Positions 9,487-18,124 of a DNA stretch of 35,544 nt are shown here, piece by piece. Numbering within the stretch: position 1 is the first letter of the stretch; the number at the start of each line of letters is the position of its first letter. Origin of the DNA: Bradyrhizobium sp. LTSP885 (GTDB lineage: Bacteria; Pseudomonadota; Alphaproteobacteria; Rhizobiales; Xanthobacteraceae); contig NZ_JYMT01000015.1 in the NCBI RefSeq assembly GCF_000938305.1, forward strand, positions 2,794 to 38,337, read 5' to 3'. Position numbers and translations under genes: made by a program. The notes under the pieces were generated by a model, which had not been told where the DNA came from, did not search any database, and was given only the letters and a program-made list of their open reading frames with translations.

Positions 9487-11096
9487 GGCCCTCCGACAAA
9501 CTCCGCGCGGCAGGGCTTGCGATCATCCTGACCTGGGGATGGAAGCGCGCCGCCATCGCGCTCATAGCGGGCGCAGCGTCGGCGCTGGCGATGGCGCCGT
9601 TCAACGCCTGGCCGGTTTTGTTTCTGACCTTTTCCGTCGCGGTCTGGCTGATCGACGGCGCGGCAGCCGGCCGCTGGCGCGGCGTGCCCGCGGCGGCGCT
9701 GTCCGGCTTCTGGTTCGGCCTCGGCTATTTCGTGCCGGGACTGTACTGGATCGGCTACGCCTTCTTTGTCGACGCGGACACTTTCGCGTGGCTGACGCCG
9801 TTCGCGGTGCTCGGCCTGCCGGCCTATCTTGCGCTGTTCACCGCGTTCGGTTTCGCGCTGGCGCGGCTGATCTGGCCGCGCGACGTCTCACGCGTGCTGG
9901 CGCTCGCGGTCAGCCTGACGATCTCGGAATGGCTGCGCGGCCATGTCCTGACCGGCTTTCCCTGGAACACGTTCGGCTATGCGCTGAGCGAACCGCTGGC
10001 GCTGGCACAAACTGCATGTCTTGTCGGGTTGTGGGGCATGACGTTCCTCAGCGTTGCGATCTTCGCGAGCCCGGCCGTGCTGATCGACGGCTCCTCGCGC
10101 GGCCGCAAGCCGTGGCGGACGCCGGTCGCGGCATTGGTGGCGCTGGCGGCGATGCTGGTGTTCGGCACGGTCCGGCTGTCGCGTGAGCCGACCCGGCTGG
10201 TCGCCAACGTCAAGCTGCGCATCATGCAGCCCAACCTGCAACAGGATGTCAGGTTCAACTACTCCGCCAAGGCGGCGGTGATGCAGAAGTATCTCACATT
10301 GTCGGATCGGGCTTCCGGGCCGCACTCCACCGGCGTGAGCGATGCAAACATCCTGATCTGGCCGGAATCCGCGTTTCCGTTCTTCCTGACCCGGGAAGCC
10401 GACGCGATGGCGCAGATCGCCGATCTGCTGCCCAAGGGCACCGTGCTGATCACCGGCTCGGTGCGCGCGCCCGAACTGCCGCCCGGCGTCCGCATCACGC
10501 GTGCCTACAATTCGATCTATCTCATTGACCATGACGGCAGCGTGCTGGCCGTCTACGACAAGCTGCATCTGGTGCCGTTCGGCGAGTATCTGCCGTTCCA
10601 GGACCTGATGGAAAAGCTCGGCTTCGTGCAGCTCACCAAGGTGCAGGGCGGCTTCATTCCGGGCACCGTCAGGCGAACGATCGACGTGCCGAACGCGCCG
10701 CGCGCGCTGCCCTTGATCTGCTACGAGGCGATCTTCCCCGGCAATGTCGTCAGCCGCGACGACCGTCCGGGCTGGATCATCAACGTTACCAATGATGGCT
10801 GGTTCGGATTCTCGACCGGTCCCTACCAGCATCTGCAGCAGGCCCGGATGCGATCGATCGAGGAAGGGTTGCCGCTGGTGCGTGCCGCAAATACGGGCAT
10901 CTCCGCGGTGATCGATCCTGTGGGCCGAATTGTGGCGCAACTCGGGCTCGGCATCGAAGGCGTGCTCGACGCCAATTTACCGCAGGCCATCGCGCCGACG
11001 ATCTACGCGCGCATCGGGAATGGTCCCGCCGCTGTGATTGTGATCGTTGCCTTGGCAATCGTGTTGCGGCGGCGTTTTGCCAGACGAAAAGCCTGA
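9483..11096 (+). CDS. lnt: Apolipoprotein N-acyltransferase
   Basis: The 537-residue inner-membrane enzyme adds the third acyl chain to the N-terminal cysteine of lipoproteins. About seven to eight N-terminal hydrophobic segments (residues 15-240) are followed by a periplasmic nitrilase-fold domain with the catalytic triad Glu295 (WPESAFPF), Lys360 (YDKLHLVPFGEYLPF) and Cys413 (ICYEAIFPG), and a final membrane helix near 510-530. It starts with GTG at 9483, overlapping the corC stop by four bases (GTGA), so it is translationally coupled. It closes the ybeZYX-lnt cluster; the 261-bp gap after it holds the promoter of the next regulator. Confidence 0.96.
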   Translation: MRPSDKLRAAGLAIILTWGWKRAAIALIAGAASALAMAPFNAWPVLFLTFSVAVWLIDGAAAGRWRGVPAAALSGFWFGLGYFVPGLYWIGYAFFVDADTFAWLTPFAVLGLPAYLALFTAFGFALARLIWPRDVSRVLALAVSLTISEWLRGHVLTGFPWNTFGYALSEPLALAQTACLVGLWGMTFLSVAIFASPAVLIDGSSRGRKPWRTPVAALVALAAMLVFGTVRLSREPTRLVANVKLRIMQPNLQQDVRFNYSAKAAVMQKYLTLSDRASGPHSTGVSDANILIWPESAFPFFLTREADAMAQIADLLPKGTVLITGSVRAPELPPGVRITRAYNSIYLIDHDGSVLAVYDKLHLVPFGEYLPFQDLMEKLGFVQLTKVQGGFIPGTVRRTIDVPNAPRALPLICYEAIFPGNVVSRDDRPGWIINVTNDGWFGFSTGPYQHLQQARMRSIEEGLPLVRAANTGISAVIDPVGRIVAQLGLGIEGVLDANLPQAIAPTIYARIGNGPAAVIVIVALAIVLRRRFARRKA

Positions 11097-11165
11097 CATC
11101 TGCGTATTGGCGGTGCCGGCAGGTCTCAAAAAGTCTCTAAATTCATTGCTGCGCGAATCCACCAG

Positions 11166-11210
11166 TTGACAGATTGACCGTGCACTTCGCATTGTACGTT
11201 TCCGTACGAA
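11166..11210 (+). promoter_or_regulatory. Candidate promoter and palindromic operator of the XRE regulator
   Basis: TTGACA at 11166-11171 is a consensus -35 box; after 18 bases CATTGT (11190-11195) is a poor -10. Overlapping it is an inverted repeat, GTACG 11194-11198 with CGTAC 11203-11207 around TTTC, a plausible operator for the regulator itself. It lies about 150 bases before the ATG at 11358. The rest of the 261-bp gap (11097-11357) shows nothing else clear. Confidence 0.45.
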
Positions 11211-11357
11211 ATCAGAAGTCCAGTCAGCCACTTTGCGCAAATTGTCCGCATTTCGTCCCGATCCTCCTTGCAGGATTTGACGGCCCCCGCGCCTGAGGCA
11301 GACTGCGCTTCCAACTTGCCTCATCGACGGGCGCGCTATCCCTAGGAGAAGTTGGTG

Positions 11358-11774
11358 ATGTCGATCAAAGCGCCCAACCCTGTTGACAAATATGTCGGCA
11401 GCCGCGTCCGAATGCGACGCATCATGCTCGGCATGAGTCAGGAAAAACTGGGCGAGGCGCTCGGCCTGACGTTCCAGCAGGTGCAGAAATACGAGAAGGG
11501 AACCAACCGCGTCGGCGCGAGCCGGCTGCAGCAGATCTCCGAGATCCTGCAGGTGCCGGTCTCATTCCTGTTCGACGGCGGGCCGAGCGGCATCAAGACC
11601 GCCGACGGCTTTAGCGAAGGCTCCTCGCCGGCCTATGTCTCCGACTTTCTTGCGACCGCCGAAGGCCTCGCGCTGACCCGTGCCTTCACCCGCATCAGCG
11701 ACGGCAAGCTCCGCCGCAGCATCGTCGAGCTGGTCGAGCAGATCGCCGCACGCGAGGCCTCCGAGCAGGCCTGA
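11358..11774 (+). CDS. XRE family transcriptional regulator (PhrR/PraR-like)
   Basis: The 138-residue DNA-binding protein has an N-terminal helix-turn-helix, VGSRVRMRRIMLGMSQEKLGEALGLT then FQQVQKYEKGTNRVGASRLQQIS, followed by SFLFDGGP and a C-terminal helical part with LALTRAFTRISDGKLRRSIVELV. This is the short XRE type conserved in Rhizobiales after lnt, including S. meliloti PhrR and A. caulinodans PraR (host interaction and biofilm regulators). The frame is open from TTG 11352, but AGGAGA at 11344-11349 is spaced correctly for ATG 11358. Autoregulation through the palindrome at 11194-11207 is an inference. Targets cannot be read from the sequence. Confidence 0.9.
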   Translation: MSIKAPNPVDKYVGSRVRMRRIMLGMSQEKLGEALGLTFQQVQKYEKGTNRVGASRLQQISEILQVPVSFLFDGGPSGIKTADGFSEGSSPAYVSDFLATAEGLALTRAFTRISDGKLRRSIVELVEQIAAREASEQA

Positions 11775-11896
11775 GCCAGGTCATATCGGTTCGTCATATC
11801 CGTTTGAGGGATCGGCAAATCTGGACTATGCCATTCCGGCGCGCTTCAGCGTGCACGCGATGAGAAGTCAACGTCGCCTGAAAATTCACGGCAGCT

Positions 11897-13018
11897 ATGT
11901 CCAACCCGTTTGATGCAGCAAATATCCTCGACGGCATCCGCCGCTGGGTCGAGATCGAGTCTCCGACGGAGCGTCCCGATCAGGTCAACAAGGTTGCCGA
12001 CCTCGTCGCTTCAGGCTATCGCGACCTGCCGGCCAGTATTGAACGTGTCCCGGGACGCGACGGCTGCGGCGACCATCTGGTGGTGCGCTCGTCATGGGGC
12101 CAGGACGCGCCGGGCATTCTGGTGCTCAGCCATCTCGACACCGTTCATCCGATGGGATTCATCGAACGCCTGCCGTTCAAGGTCGAGGGCGACAGCGCGT
12201 TCGGTCCCGGCATCTACGACATGAAGGGCGGCGCCTATCTCGCCTATCACGCCTTCCGGCAGATCTGCGCCGACGGCGCACGCGCCCCGCTCGGCATCAC
12301 CCAGCTCTACGTCTCCGACGAGGAGATCGGCAGCCCGACCTCGCGGGCGCTGATCGAGGCCGAGGGCCGCAAGGCCAAATATGTGCTGGTCACCGAACCC
12401 GCCCGCGACGGCGGCAAGATCGTCACCGGCCGCAAGGGCGTCGCGCGCTTCGAGGTGTTCATCAAGGGCGTGCCGTCGCATGCCGGCACCCGTCCCGAGG
12501 ACGGCCGCAGCGCGATCCGCGAACTCGGCAACGTGATCCAGGCGCTGGAGGCGATGAACGACCTCAAGCGCGGCGTCACCGTCAATGTCGGCGTCGTCAA
12601 AGGCGGCACCAAGCCCAACGTGATCGCGGAAGAGGCTTACGCCGAAGTCGACATGCGGGTGCCGACCATCGCCGATGCCGACGAGCTCGTGCCGAAGATC
12701 CTCGGACTGACGTCGCGCACCGACGGCGTCAGCGTCAAGGTGACGGGCGAGCTGAACCGCCCGCCCTATGAGAAGAGCAACGCCGGCGCGGCGCTCTATG
12801 AACACGCCAAGACGCTTGCGACCGAACTCGGCTTCGATCTCGTCGACGTCTTCACCGGCGGCGGCTCCGACGGCAATTTCACCGCGCCGCATACCGCGAC
12901 GCTGGATGGCCTCGGTGTCGACGGCAAGGGCGCGCATACCCATTACGAGCAGCTCTACGTCTCGTCGATCGAACCGCGCGCGCGGCTGCTGCACCGGCTC
13001 TATCAGACGCTGCGATGA
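11897..13018 (+). CDS. M20 family metallopeptidase (glutamate carboxypeptidase-like)
   Basis: The 373-residue product is an M20 di-zinc hydrolase. Metal and catalytic residues are in place: His79 and Asp81 in VLSHLDTVHP, bridging Asp108 in GIYDMKGG, catalytic Glu142 with ligand Glu143 in SDEEIGSPTS, and a His near the C-terminus in GKGAHTHYEQLYV. A dimerisation domain spans about residues 185-295 (FIKGVPSHAGTRPEDGRSAI). The closest named type is the Pseudomonas carboxypeptidase G2 group, which removes C-terminal glutamate; the real substrate here is unknown. There is no signal peptide, so it is probably cytoplasmic. Its stop overlaps the trmB ATG (ATGA at 13015-13018), implying coupled translation with a tRNA methyltransferase. 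Confidence 0.9.
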   Translation: MSNPFDAANILDGIRRWVEIESPTERPDQVNKVADLVASGYRDLPASIERVPGRDGCGDHLVVRSSWGQDAPGILVLSHLDTVHPMGFIERLPFKVEGDSAFGPGIYDMKGGAYLAYHAFRQICADGARAPLGITQLYVSDEEIGSPTSRALIEAEGRKAKYVLVTEPARDGGKIVTGRKGVARFEVFIKGVPSHAGTRPEDGRSAIRELGNVIQALEAMNDLKRGVTVNVGVVKGGTKPNVIAEEAYAEVDMRVPTIADADELVPKILGLTSRTDGVSVKVTGELNRPPYEKSNAGAALYEHAKTLATELGFDLVDVFTGGGSDGNFTAPHTATLDGLGVDGKGAHTHYEQLYVSSIEPRARLLHRLYQTLR

Positions 13019-13758
13019 TCTCGGCACCGCACGAGACCGGCGATCGCGACGCGCCGTCGGACGATGGCGGGATTGCGCATTCGCGCGGCTCGTTCTTCGG
13101 GCGGCGCAAGGGCCACAAACTGCGCTCGCATCAGGCCGACCTGATCGACAATCTGCTGCCGCACCTTGCGCTCGATATCGGCATGCCCGCGCCGGACAGG
13201 CTCGTCGAGCTGTTCGATGACGGCATCGAACAGGTCCGGCTCGAGATCGGCTTCGGCGGCGGCGAGCATCTGATCGCGGAAGCGCAGGCGTTTCCGCTTA
13301 CAGGCTTCATCGGCTGCGAGCCCTACGTCAACGGCATGGCCAAGATCCTGGCGCAGATCGAGGCGCACAATATCGGCAATATCAGGCTGTTTGCCGGCGA
13401 CGCCGCCGAACTGCTGGCCTGGGCGCCGGCGCGATCGCTTGCACGCATCGACCTGATCCATCCCGATCCGTGGCCGAAGCGGCGGCACTGGAAGCGGCGC
13501 TTCGTGCAGGATGCAACTGTGACCGCGATGGCGCGGATCCTCAACGCGAGCGGCGAATTCCGTTTCGTCAGCGACATCGACGATTATTGCGCATGGACGC
13601 TGGCGCATCTGATGCGCGCGCCGGATTTCGCCTGGCTCGCCGAGCGCGCAACCGACTGGCAATTGCCTTGGCCCGGCTACACGATGACACGCTACGGCGC
13701 CAAGGCCGCGCGCGAAGGCCGCAAGGCGGCGTATCTGCGGTTCCAGCGTTCGCTTTAG
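13015..13758 (+). CDS. trmB: tRNA (guanine-N7-)-methyltransferase
   Basis: The 247-residue class I SAM methyltransferase makes m7G46 in the variable loop of tRNAs. SAM motif I is LEIGFGGGEHL near residues 76-86, and the TrmB hallmark DLIHPDPWPKRRHWKRRF lies near 145-162, with RFVSDIDDYCAWTL after it. The N-terminal GRRKGHKLRSHQADLID fits the family. The first 20 residues are not conserved, but no better start follows, and the ATG overlaps the stop of the M20 gene. The stop is nine bases before a long inverted repeat (13768-13851) that may end the transcript. Confidence 0.95.
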   Translation: MISAPHETGDRDAPSDDGGIAHSRGSFFGRRKGHKLRSHQADLIDNLLPHLALDIGMPAPDRLVELFDDGIEQVRLEIGFGGGEHLIAEAQAFPLTGFIGCEPYVNGMAKILAQIEAHNIGNIRLFAGDAAELLAWAPARSLARIDLIHPDPWPKRRHWKRRFVQDATVTAMARILNASGEFRFVSDIDDYCAWTLAHLMRAPDFAWLAERATDWQLPWPGYTMTRYGAKAAREGRKAAYLRFQRSL

Positions 13759-13767
13759 CTGGTCGCC

Positions 13768-13851
13768 GTCGGATGGGTAGAGCGAAGCGAAACCCATCGC
13801 CTCTCCGCGTGGACCCAGTTGATGGGTTTCGCTGCGCTCTACCCATCCGAC
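13768..13851. repeat. Long inverted repeat element after trmB (AGCGAAGCG type)
   Basis: The 31-bp left arm 13768-13798 and right arm 13821-13851 are reverse complements with one mismatch, separated by 22 bases. Each arm is itself partly palindromic: GATGGGT 13772-13778 with ACCCATC 13792-13798, and GATGGGT 13821-13827 with ACCCATC 13841-13847. The AGCGAAGCG core recurs in the half element at 29012-29038 and, as its complement, near 2621. Confidence 0.8.
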
Positions 13852-14120
13852 GATGTCGGTCATTGTGCCAATGAGTGTTGCCGATGCGACACGACGGGCA
13901 AATCAGCAAAACCTGTCAATCTCCCGCAGCAAAAATATTTCGCTTTATCCGAATGGCAGCTCAGTGTATGAATCCACCCGTCCCACCCGATTGAAGGGCG
14001 AGCGCACGTCACGAACGCGCGGCGGGATGCGGTGGACGCGGATTGCGCAACAGGCGAGTACGCATGAGAATGCAAAGCTCGGGCAAATCATGTCGCGAGC
14101 GCGCGGATGTATGACTCACT
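13852..14120. other. Gene-free stretch, likely remnant of a dispersed non-coding sequence
   Basis: No convincing gene is present. A short open frame (13853-14122, +) encodes a peptide without a recognisable fold. The bases around 13870-14100 (a GCAAAAATATTTCGCTTTAT segment, then GGGATGCGGTGGACGCGG) resemble a sequence that I remember recurring in Bradyrhizobium intergenic regions; this is memory, not a search. Together with the elements on both sides, the whole gap 13759-14313 consists of repeat-like DNA. Confidence 0.4.
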
Positions 14121-14140
14121 GACAGCGCAACACATTCGGT

Positions 14141-14263
14141 GTCGTCCCGGCCTTGAGCCGGGACCCATAACCACAAATGCGAATTGCGTTACGACGCTGG
14201 GGCTACAGCCTTCCGCAACAACGAAACCCTGTGGTTATGGGTCCCGGCCTTCGCCGGGACGAC
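14141..14263. repeat. Four-way-junction palindromic element, second sequence type
   Basis: The outer stem is GTCGTCCC 14141-14148 with GGGACGAC 14256-14263. Arm A is GGC 14149-14151 with GCC 14157-14159. Arm B is 14160-14174 with 14231-14245 (15 bp perfect, GGGACCCATAACCAC), capped by a 56-base loop. Arm C is GGC 14246-14248 with GCC 14253-14255. As in the copy at 5167, no base at the junction is unpaired. The next gene, on the - strand, ends 51 bases away. Confidence 0.75.
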
Positions 14264-14313
14264 GGCGGGAGAGAGTTGTGCGCAGTCGTTCGGTTCGCGC
14301 AACGACGCCGCGA

Positions 14314-15399
14314 CTATCGCGACTTCCAGAAATCCACGACGCGCTGTGCAGTGGACGGCATCAGGCGGGCGAAATTGGCCCGCGCGCCTTCGATGTCGGC
14401 TGGCGATACAGTCCGGTTCGGCCCGAGCCGCATCAGGATCAACGCGCGCACCGTCGACCATTCCAGGCCGATGGTTTTGCTCGCGATCAGGATCGGATCG
14501 TAGCGTTCGCCGCCGATCAGGCGGTCGAGGGTTGCGATCTTCACGCCAGTCATCGCAGCAAGCGCCGCAACGGCCTCCTCGTACTTGAATACCTTGGCGA
14601 AGTTGAGCAACGCGCCTTCGGTCAATTGACCGGCGCGATGCAACGCCATCACCGTGCGTTGTGCCTGCGCATAGTCGCGGCGGCTTTCGGCCTGCTCGGT
14701 CGCGCCGGTTATTTCGTTCATCGCCTGACTGATCGCAGCCTGCCGCTCCGGCTTGGCCACGGTGAACAGACGGCGGCGAACCACATCGATCGAACCGGCC
14801 AGCAGGCTCTTCAGATGTTCCGGCGGAAGGTCGTCGCGGCGGCCGATCTTCAGCGTCAGCACGCCGTCCTGGCCGGCACGCTGGATCAGCGTGGAGAACC
14901 CATCATCCGAGAAGGCGGCGCCGGCATTGCCGGCGGCACATCTGATCACATCACGATCGCCACGGCGGACGATGACGTCAGTCAGTGCGATCGAGAGCTT
15001 TGGCCGCTCGGCCATTGCAAGCAAATGGCCCTGGCCCTTGGCATTGGCGATTTCGACCAGCGCGGAATCGTCGATGACGGGCGATCGGCGCAGCAGCGGA
15101 CCTGCGATCGCGATATCGTCCTCGTGCGCGAGCTGGCCGACGAGGTGCCGCGGCGCGTTGGCGAGCAGCGAGAGTCGTTCGGCCAGATCGACCCGTGCGG
15201 CGGGTTCGGCATGCGGCACCAGGCTGGTCAGCACGCCATCGAACAGATTGATATGGTCGGGACGGAAATTCGCCGCACCCTGCAGGAACAGCTCGCTGAT
15301 CCGCCGCGCGGCCTCGGCGCGGCGCCTGGGGTCGCCGCGGCGAACGATCTCATCGAGTTCCGTGATCAGCGCGGGGGCTGTCGTCATGATCCTGTCCAA
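14314..15399 (-). CDS. DUF2336 domain-containing protein
   Basis: The 361-residue product is rich in helices and Ala/Arg/Leu and matches the DUF2336 type common in Alphaproteobacteria: ALITELDEIVRRGDPRRRAEAARRI at the start, then repeated HEAT-like helical units (VDLAERLSLLANAPRHLVGQLAHEDDIAIAGPLL; IARCAAGNAGAAFSD-like blocks). There is no signal peptide or membrane segment. The function is unknown. Start choices are ATG 15399 or the in-frame ATG 15387. It stands alone on the - strand between two + strand operons, and is divergent from rimP with a 315-bp gap. A 514-residue open frame on the other strand across it is a shadow. Confidence 0.8.
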   Translation of the reverse strand: MDRIMTTAPALITELDEIVRRGDPRRRAEAARRISELFLQGAANFRPDHINLFDGVLTSLVPHAEPAARVDLAERLSLLANAPRHLVGQLAHEDDIAIAGPLLRRSPVIDDSALVEIANAKGQGHLLAMAERPKLSIALTDVIVRRGDRDVIRCAAGNAGAAFSDDGFSTLIQRAGQDGVLTLKIGRRDDLPPEHLKSLLAGSIDVVRRRLFTVAKPERQAAISQAMNEITGATEQAESRRDYAQAQRTVMALHRAGQLTEGALLNFAKVFKYEEAVAALAAMTGVKIATLDRLIGGERYDPILIASKTIGLEWSTVRALILMRLGPNRTVSPADIEGARANFARLMPSTAQRVVDFWKSR

Positions 15400-15512
15400 A
15401 CCAGCCGGTTCGGCGGGTTTGCGGGCAATCTAGGTGCCGTTCGTAAACGGAGCGTTAGGTCGAGCCTGCCCCGGGAAACCCGCAAAATCACCCGTTCCAA
15501 AGCCGGGAGGCC

Positions 15513-15541
15513 TTGCCGGATCGTGGCAAAAGCGCTATATC
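15513..15541 (+). promoter_or_regulatory. Candidate sigma-70 promoter of the rimP-nusA-infB operon
   Basis: TTGCCG at 15513-15518 and TATATC at 15536-15541 are separated by exactly 17 bases, a good housekeeping promoter. Transcription would begin near 15548, about 167 bases before rimP. The rest of the gap 15400-15512 shows no clear feature. Confidence 0.55.
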
Positions 15542-15577
15542 GGCCGCAACTTATGGTTCTCATACGATCGCGTATTG

Positions 15578-15608
15578 AGAGTGGGCCCCTCGGGACCCGC
15601 TCTTTTTT
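15578..15608 (+). terminator. Intrinsic terminator in the rimP leader (possible attenuator)
   Basis: GAGTGGG 15579-15585 pairs with CCCGCTC 15596-15602, with an inner CCC/GGG, followed by six T at 15603-15608. It lies downstream of the candidate promoter but upstream of rimP. A preceding hairpin, ATACG/CGTAT near 15562-15575, and a following one, CCCGGC 15623-15628 with GCCGGG 15632-15637, are present. GTGGGCC 15581-15587 could instead pair with GGCCCAC 15669-15675. Confidence 0.65.
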
Positions 15609-15714
15609 ATTACCTGAAGGGACCCGGCAGGGCCGGGCCTCGTTTGGGTAGCGTTAGCGGCCCCTTAAGGCCCACCGAGCAACACGACAGACCAGACCGC
15701 CTTTGACATTCGAT

Positions 15715-16485
15715 ATGACCGATCCGACCGCCACGTCCGTGGACGCCGAACTGCTCTCCGAGCCGCGGCTCGTCATCGAGCCGGGTGTGGCAGCGCGCGT
15801 GGCTGCCGTCGCGGCTCCCGTGCTGCAAGGCATGGGCTATCGTCTGGTGCGCATCTCGGTGTCGGGCGGCGCCGGCTGCACGGTGCAGATCATGGCGGAA
15901 CGGCCCGACGGCACGATACAGCTCGAGGATTGCGAGGCGATCTCGCACGCATTGTCACCGGTGCTCGATATCGCCGACCCGATCGAGCGCGCTTACCGCC
16001 TCGAAATCTCCTCGCCCGGCATCGACCGCCCGCTGGTACGCCGCTCCGACTTCGAGCGCTACAGCGGCAATCTGGTGAAGATCGAGATGGCGGTCGCGCA
16101 TCAGGGCCGCAAGCGGTTCCGCGGCATGCTCGGCGGCATCGAAGGCAATGCGGTGCACTTGCGGCGCGACGACGCGCGCCCTGCCGAAGACCCTGAGGTC
16201 CTTCTGGTGATGGAGGACATTTCGGAAGCGCGGCTGGTGCTGACCGACGAATTGATCGCGGAATCGATGCGCCGCGGCAGGGCCGCAGAGCGCGAATTGC
16301 ACCGCAAGCTTGGCCTCATGCCGCCGCAACCGGCCCACGCCAAGAACAGCGATCCGTCGATAAATTTCAAGCCGAAGCCGAAGCCAAAGCCCGGCAAGAA
16401 ACCGGCCCCGACCAACACCAAAGAACACCGTCTGGCCGCCGTGCGTGCGCGCCGAGGCGAGACCGATCCATTCGAAGGAGACTAA
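15715..16485 (+). CDS. rimP: Ribosome maturation factor RimP
   Basis: The 256-residue product is needed for 30S subunit assembly. The N-terminal domain ([26 protein letters not shown], then [29 protein letters not shown]) and the segment [23 protein letters not shown] are diagnostic. The last 60 residues are an extension rich in Lys/Pro (repeated KPKP near residue 220) seen in rhizobial RimP but absent from E. coli; it is likely disordered and may contact RNA. The ATG at 15715 is preferred over TTG 15703. It is the first gene of the operon, ends three bases before nusA, and follows a leader with promoter and terminator. Confidence 0.93.
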   Translation: MTDPTATSVDAELLSEPRLVIEPGVAARVAAVAAPVLQGMGYRLVRISVSGGAGCTVQIMAERPDGTIQLEDCEAISHALSPVLDIADPIERAYRLEISSPGIDRPLVRRSDFERYSGNLVKIEMAVAHQGRKRFRGMLGGIEGNAVHLRRDDARPAEDPEVLLVMEDISEARLVLTDELIAESMRRGRAAERELHRKLGLMPPQPAHAKNSDPSINFKPKPKPKPGKKPAPTNTKEHRLAAVRARRGETDPFEGD

Positions 16486-16488
16486 GCC

Positions 16489-18108
16489 ATGGCAGTCAGC
16501 GCCAACAAACTCGAACTGCTGCAGATCGCAGACGCAGTTGCGCGCGAAAAGTCGATCGACCGCTCCATCGTGATCGCGGCGATGGAAGACGCCATCGCGA
16601 AAGCGGCCCGCGCCCGCTACGGCAGCGAGACCGACGTCCATGCCGAGATCGACGCCAAGAAGGGCGAGCTTCGGCTATCGCGCCACATGCTGGTGGTCGA
16701 CATCGTCGAGAACTCGTCGAACCAGATTTCGCTGGCCGACGCGCAGCGCGCCAATCCGGGCGCCCAGGTCGGCGACACCATCGCCGACACCCTGCCGCCG
16801 CTGGAATATGGCCGCATCGCCGCGCAATCCGCCAAGCAGGTGATCGTGCAGAAGGTGCGCGAGGCCGAGCGTGACCGGCAGTATCAGGAATTCAAGGACC
16901 GCATCGGCGACATCGTCAACGGCATCGTCAAGCGCGTCGAATATGGCAGCGTGATCGTCGACCTCGGCCGCGGCGAAGCGATCGTCCGTCGTGACGAGAT
17001 GCTGCCGCGCGAGGTGTTCCGCAACGGCGACCGCGTCCGCGCCTATATTTTCGACGTCCGCCGCGAGACCCGCGGGCCGCAGATATTCCTGTCCCGCACC
17101 CATCCGCAGTTCATGGCAAAGCTGTTCGCGCAGGAAGTGCCTGAAATCTACGACGGTATCGTCGAGATCAAGGCGGTTGCCCGCGATCCCGGCTCGCGCG
17201 CCAAGATCGGCGTGATCTCCCGCGACTCATCGGTCGACCCGGTCGGCGCCTGCGTCGGCATGCGCGGTTCGCGCGTGCAGGCCGTGGTGAACGAGCTGCA
17301 GGGCGAAAAGATCGACATCATTCCGTGGTCGCCCGATATCGCGACCTTCGTCGTCAACGCGCTGGCGCCGGCCGAGGTCGCCAAGGTCGTGATCGACGAG
17401 GACCGCGAACGCATCGAAGTCGTGGTTCCCGACACCAACAACCAGCTCTCGCTGGCGATCGGCCGCCGCGGCCAGAACGTCCGTCTTGCCTCGCAGCTCA
17501 CCGGCTGGGACATCGACATCCTGACCGAGCAGGAGGAGTCGGAGCGCCGTCAGGCCGATTTCGAGAATTCGACGCGGGTGTTCATGGAAGCGCTCAATGT
17601 CGACGAAGTGGTCGGCCAATTGCTGGCCTCCGAAGGCTTCACCTCGGTCGAGGAACTCGCGCTGGTCGACATCAAGGAGCTCGCCGGCATCGAGGGCTTC
17701 GACGAGGAGACCGCCACCGAACTGCAGACCCGCGCCCGGGAATATCTTGAGCAGCTCGAGGCCGAGCTGGAGTCCAAGCGCAAGGAACTCGGCGTCGACG
17801 ACGACATGAAGACGGTTCCCGGCGTCACCTCGAAGATGCTGGTGAAGCTCGGCGAGAACGACGTGAAGACGGTCGAGGACCTCGCCGGCTGCGCCACCGA
17901 CGATTTGGTCGGCTGGACCGAGCGCAAGGAAGGCGCCGAGCCGACCAAGCATGCCGGGTTCCTCGACGGCATCGAGATTTCGCGCGACGAGGCCGAGGCG
18001 ATCATCATGCAGGCCCGTGTCAAGGCCGGCTGGATCACCGAGGCCGACCTCGCCAAGCCTGCTGCTGCAGAGGCTGAGGCTGAGGCCGACGCCGACGCAA
18101 CGGCTTAA
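16489..18108 (+). CDS. nusA: Transcription termination/antitermination protein NusA
   Basis: The 539-residue RNA polymerase partner controls pausing, termination and antitermination. Order of domains: an N-terminal RNAP-binding domain (residues 1-130, start [21 protein letters not shown]), S1 (about 135-200, [22 protein letters not shown]), KH1 and KH2 (about 230-375, with [20 protein letters not shown]), then two acidic helical repeats (about 395-520). The tail is Ala/Glu/Asp-rich. GAAGGAG lies just before the ATG. In E. coli NusA represses its own operon; the terminator in the leader at 15578 makes similar control possible here, which is inference. Confidence 0.97.
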   Translation: MAVSANKLELLQIADAVAREKSIDRSIVIAAMEDAIAKAARARYGSETDVHAEIDAKKGELRLSRHMLVVDIVENSSNQISLADAQRANPGAQVGDTIADTLPPLEYGRIAAQSAKQVIVQKVREAERDRQYQEFKDRIGDIVNGIVKRVEYGSVIVDLGRGEAIVRRDEMLPREVFRNGDRVRAYIFDVRRETRGPQIFLSRTHPQFMAKLFAQEVPEIYDGIVEIKAVARDPGSRAKIGVISRDSSVDPVGACVGMRGSRVQAVVNELQGEKIDIIPWSPDIATFVVNALAPAEVAKVVIDEDRERIEVVVPDTNNQLSLAIGRRGQNVRLASQLTGWDIDILTEQEESERRQADFENSTRVFMEALNVDEVVGQLLASEGFTSVEELALVDIKELAGIEGFDEETATELQTRAREYLEQLEAELESKRKELGVDDDMKTVPGVTSKMLVKLGENDVKTVEDLAGCATDDLVGWTERKEGAEPTKHAGFLDGIEISRDEAEAIIMQARVKAGWITEADLAKPAAAEAEAEADADATA

Positions 18109-18124
18109 AGGAGATGCCGAACGG

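Noticed and set aside
13853..14122. 89-residue frame between two repeat elements
   Set aside because: Starts inside the tail of one repeat, lacks a ribosome binding site, and reads through sequence that I regard as a dispersed non-coding remnant.
14107..15651. 514-residue open frame on the + strand opposite the DUF2336 gene
   Set aside because: It spans the palindromic element and the leader of rimP, and its product has no recognisable domain; the - strand frame has the DUF2336 pattern.
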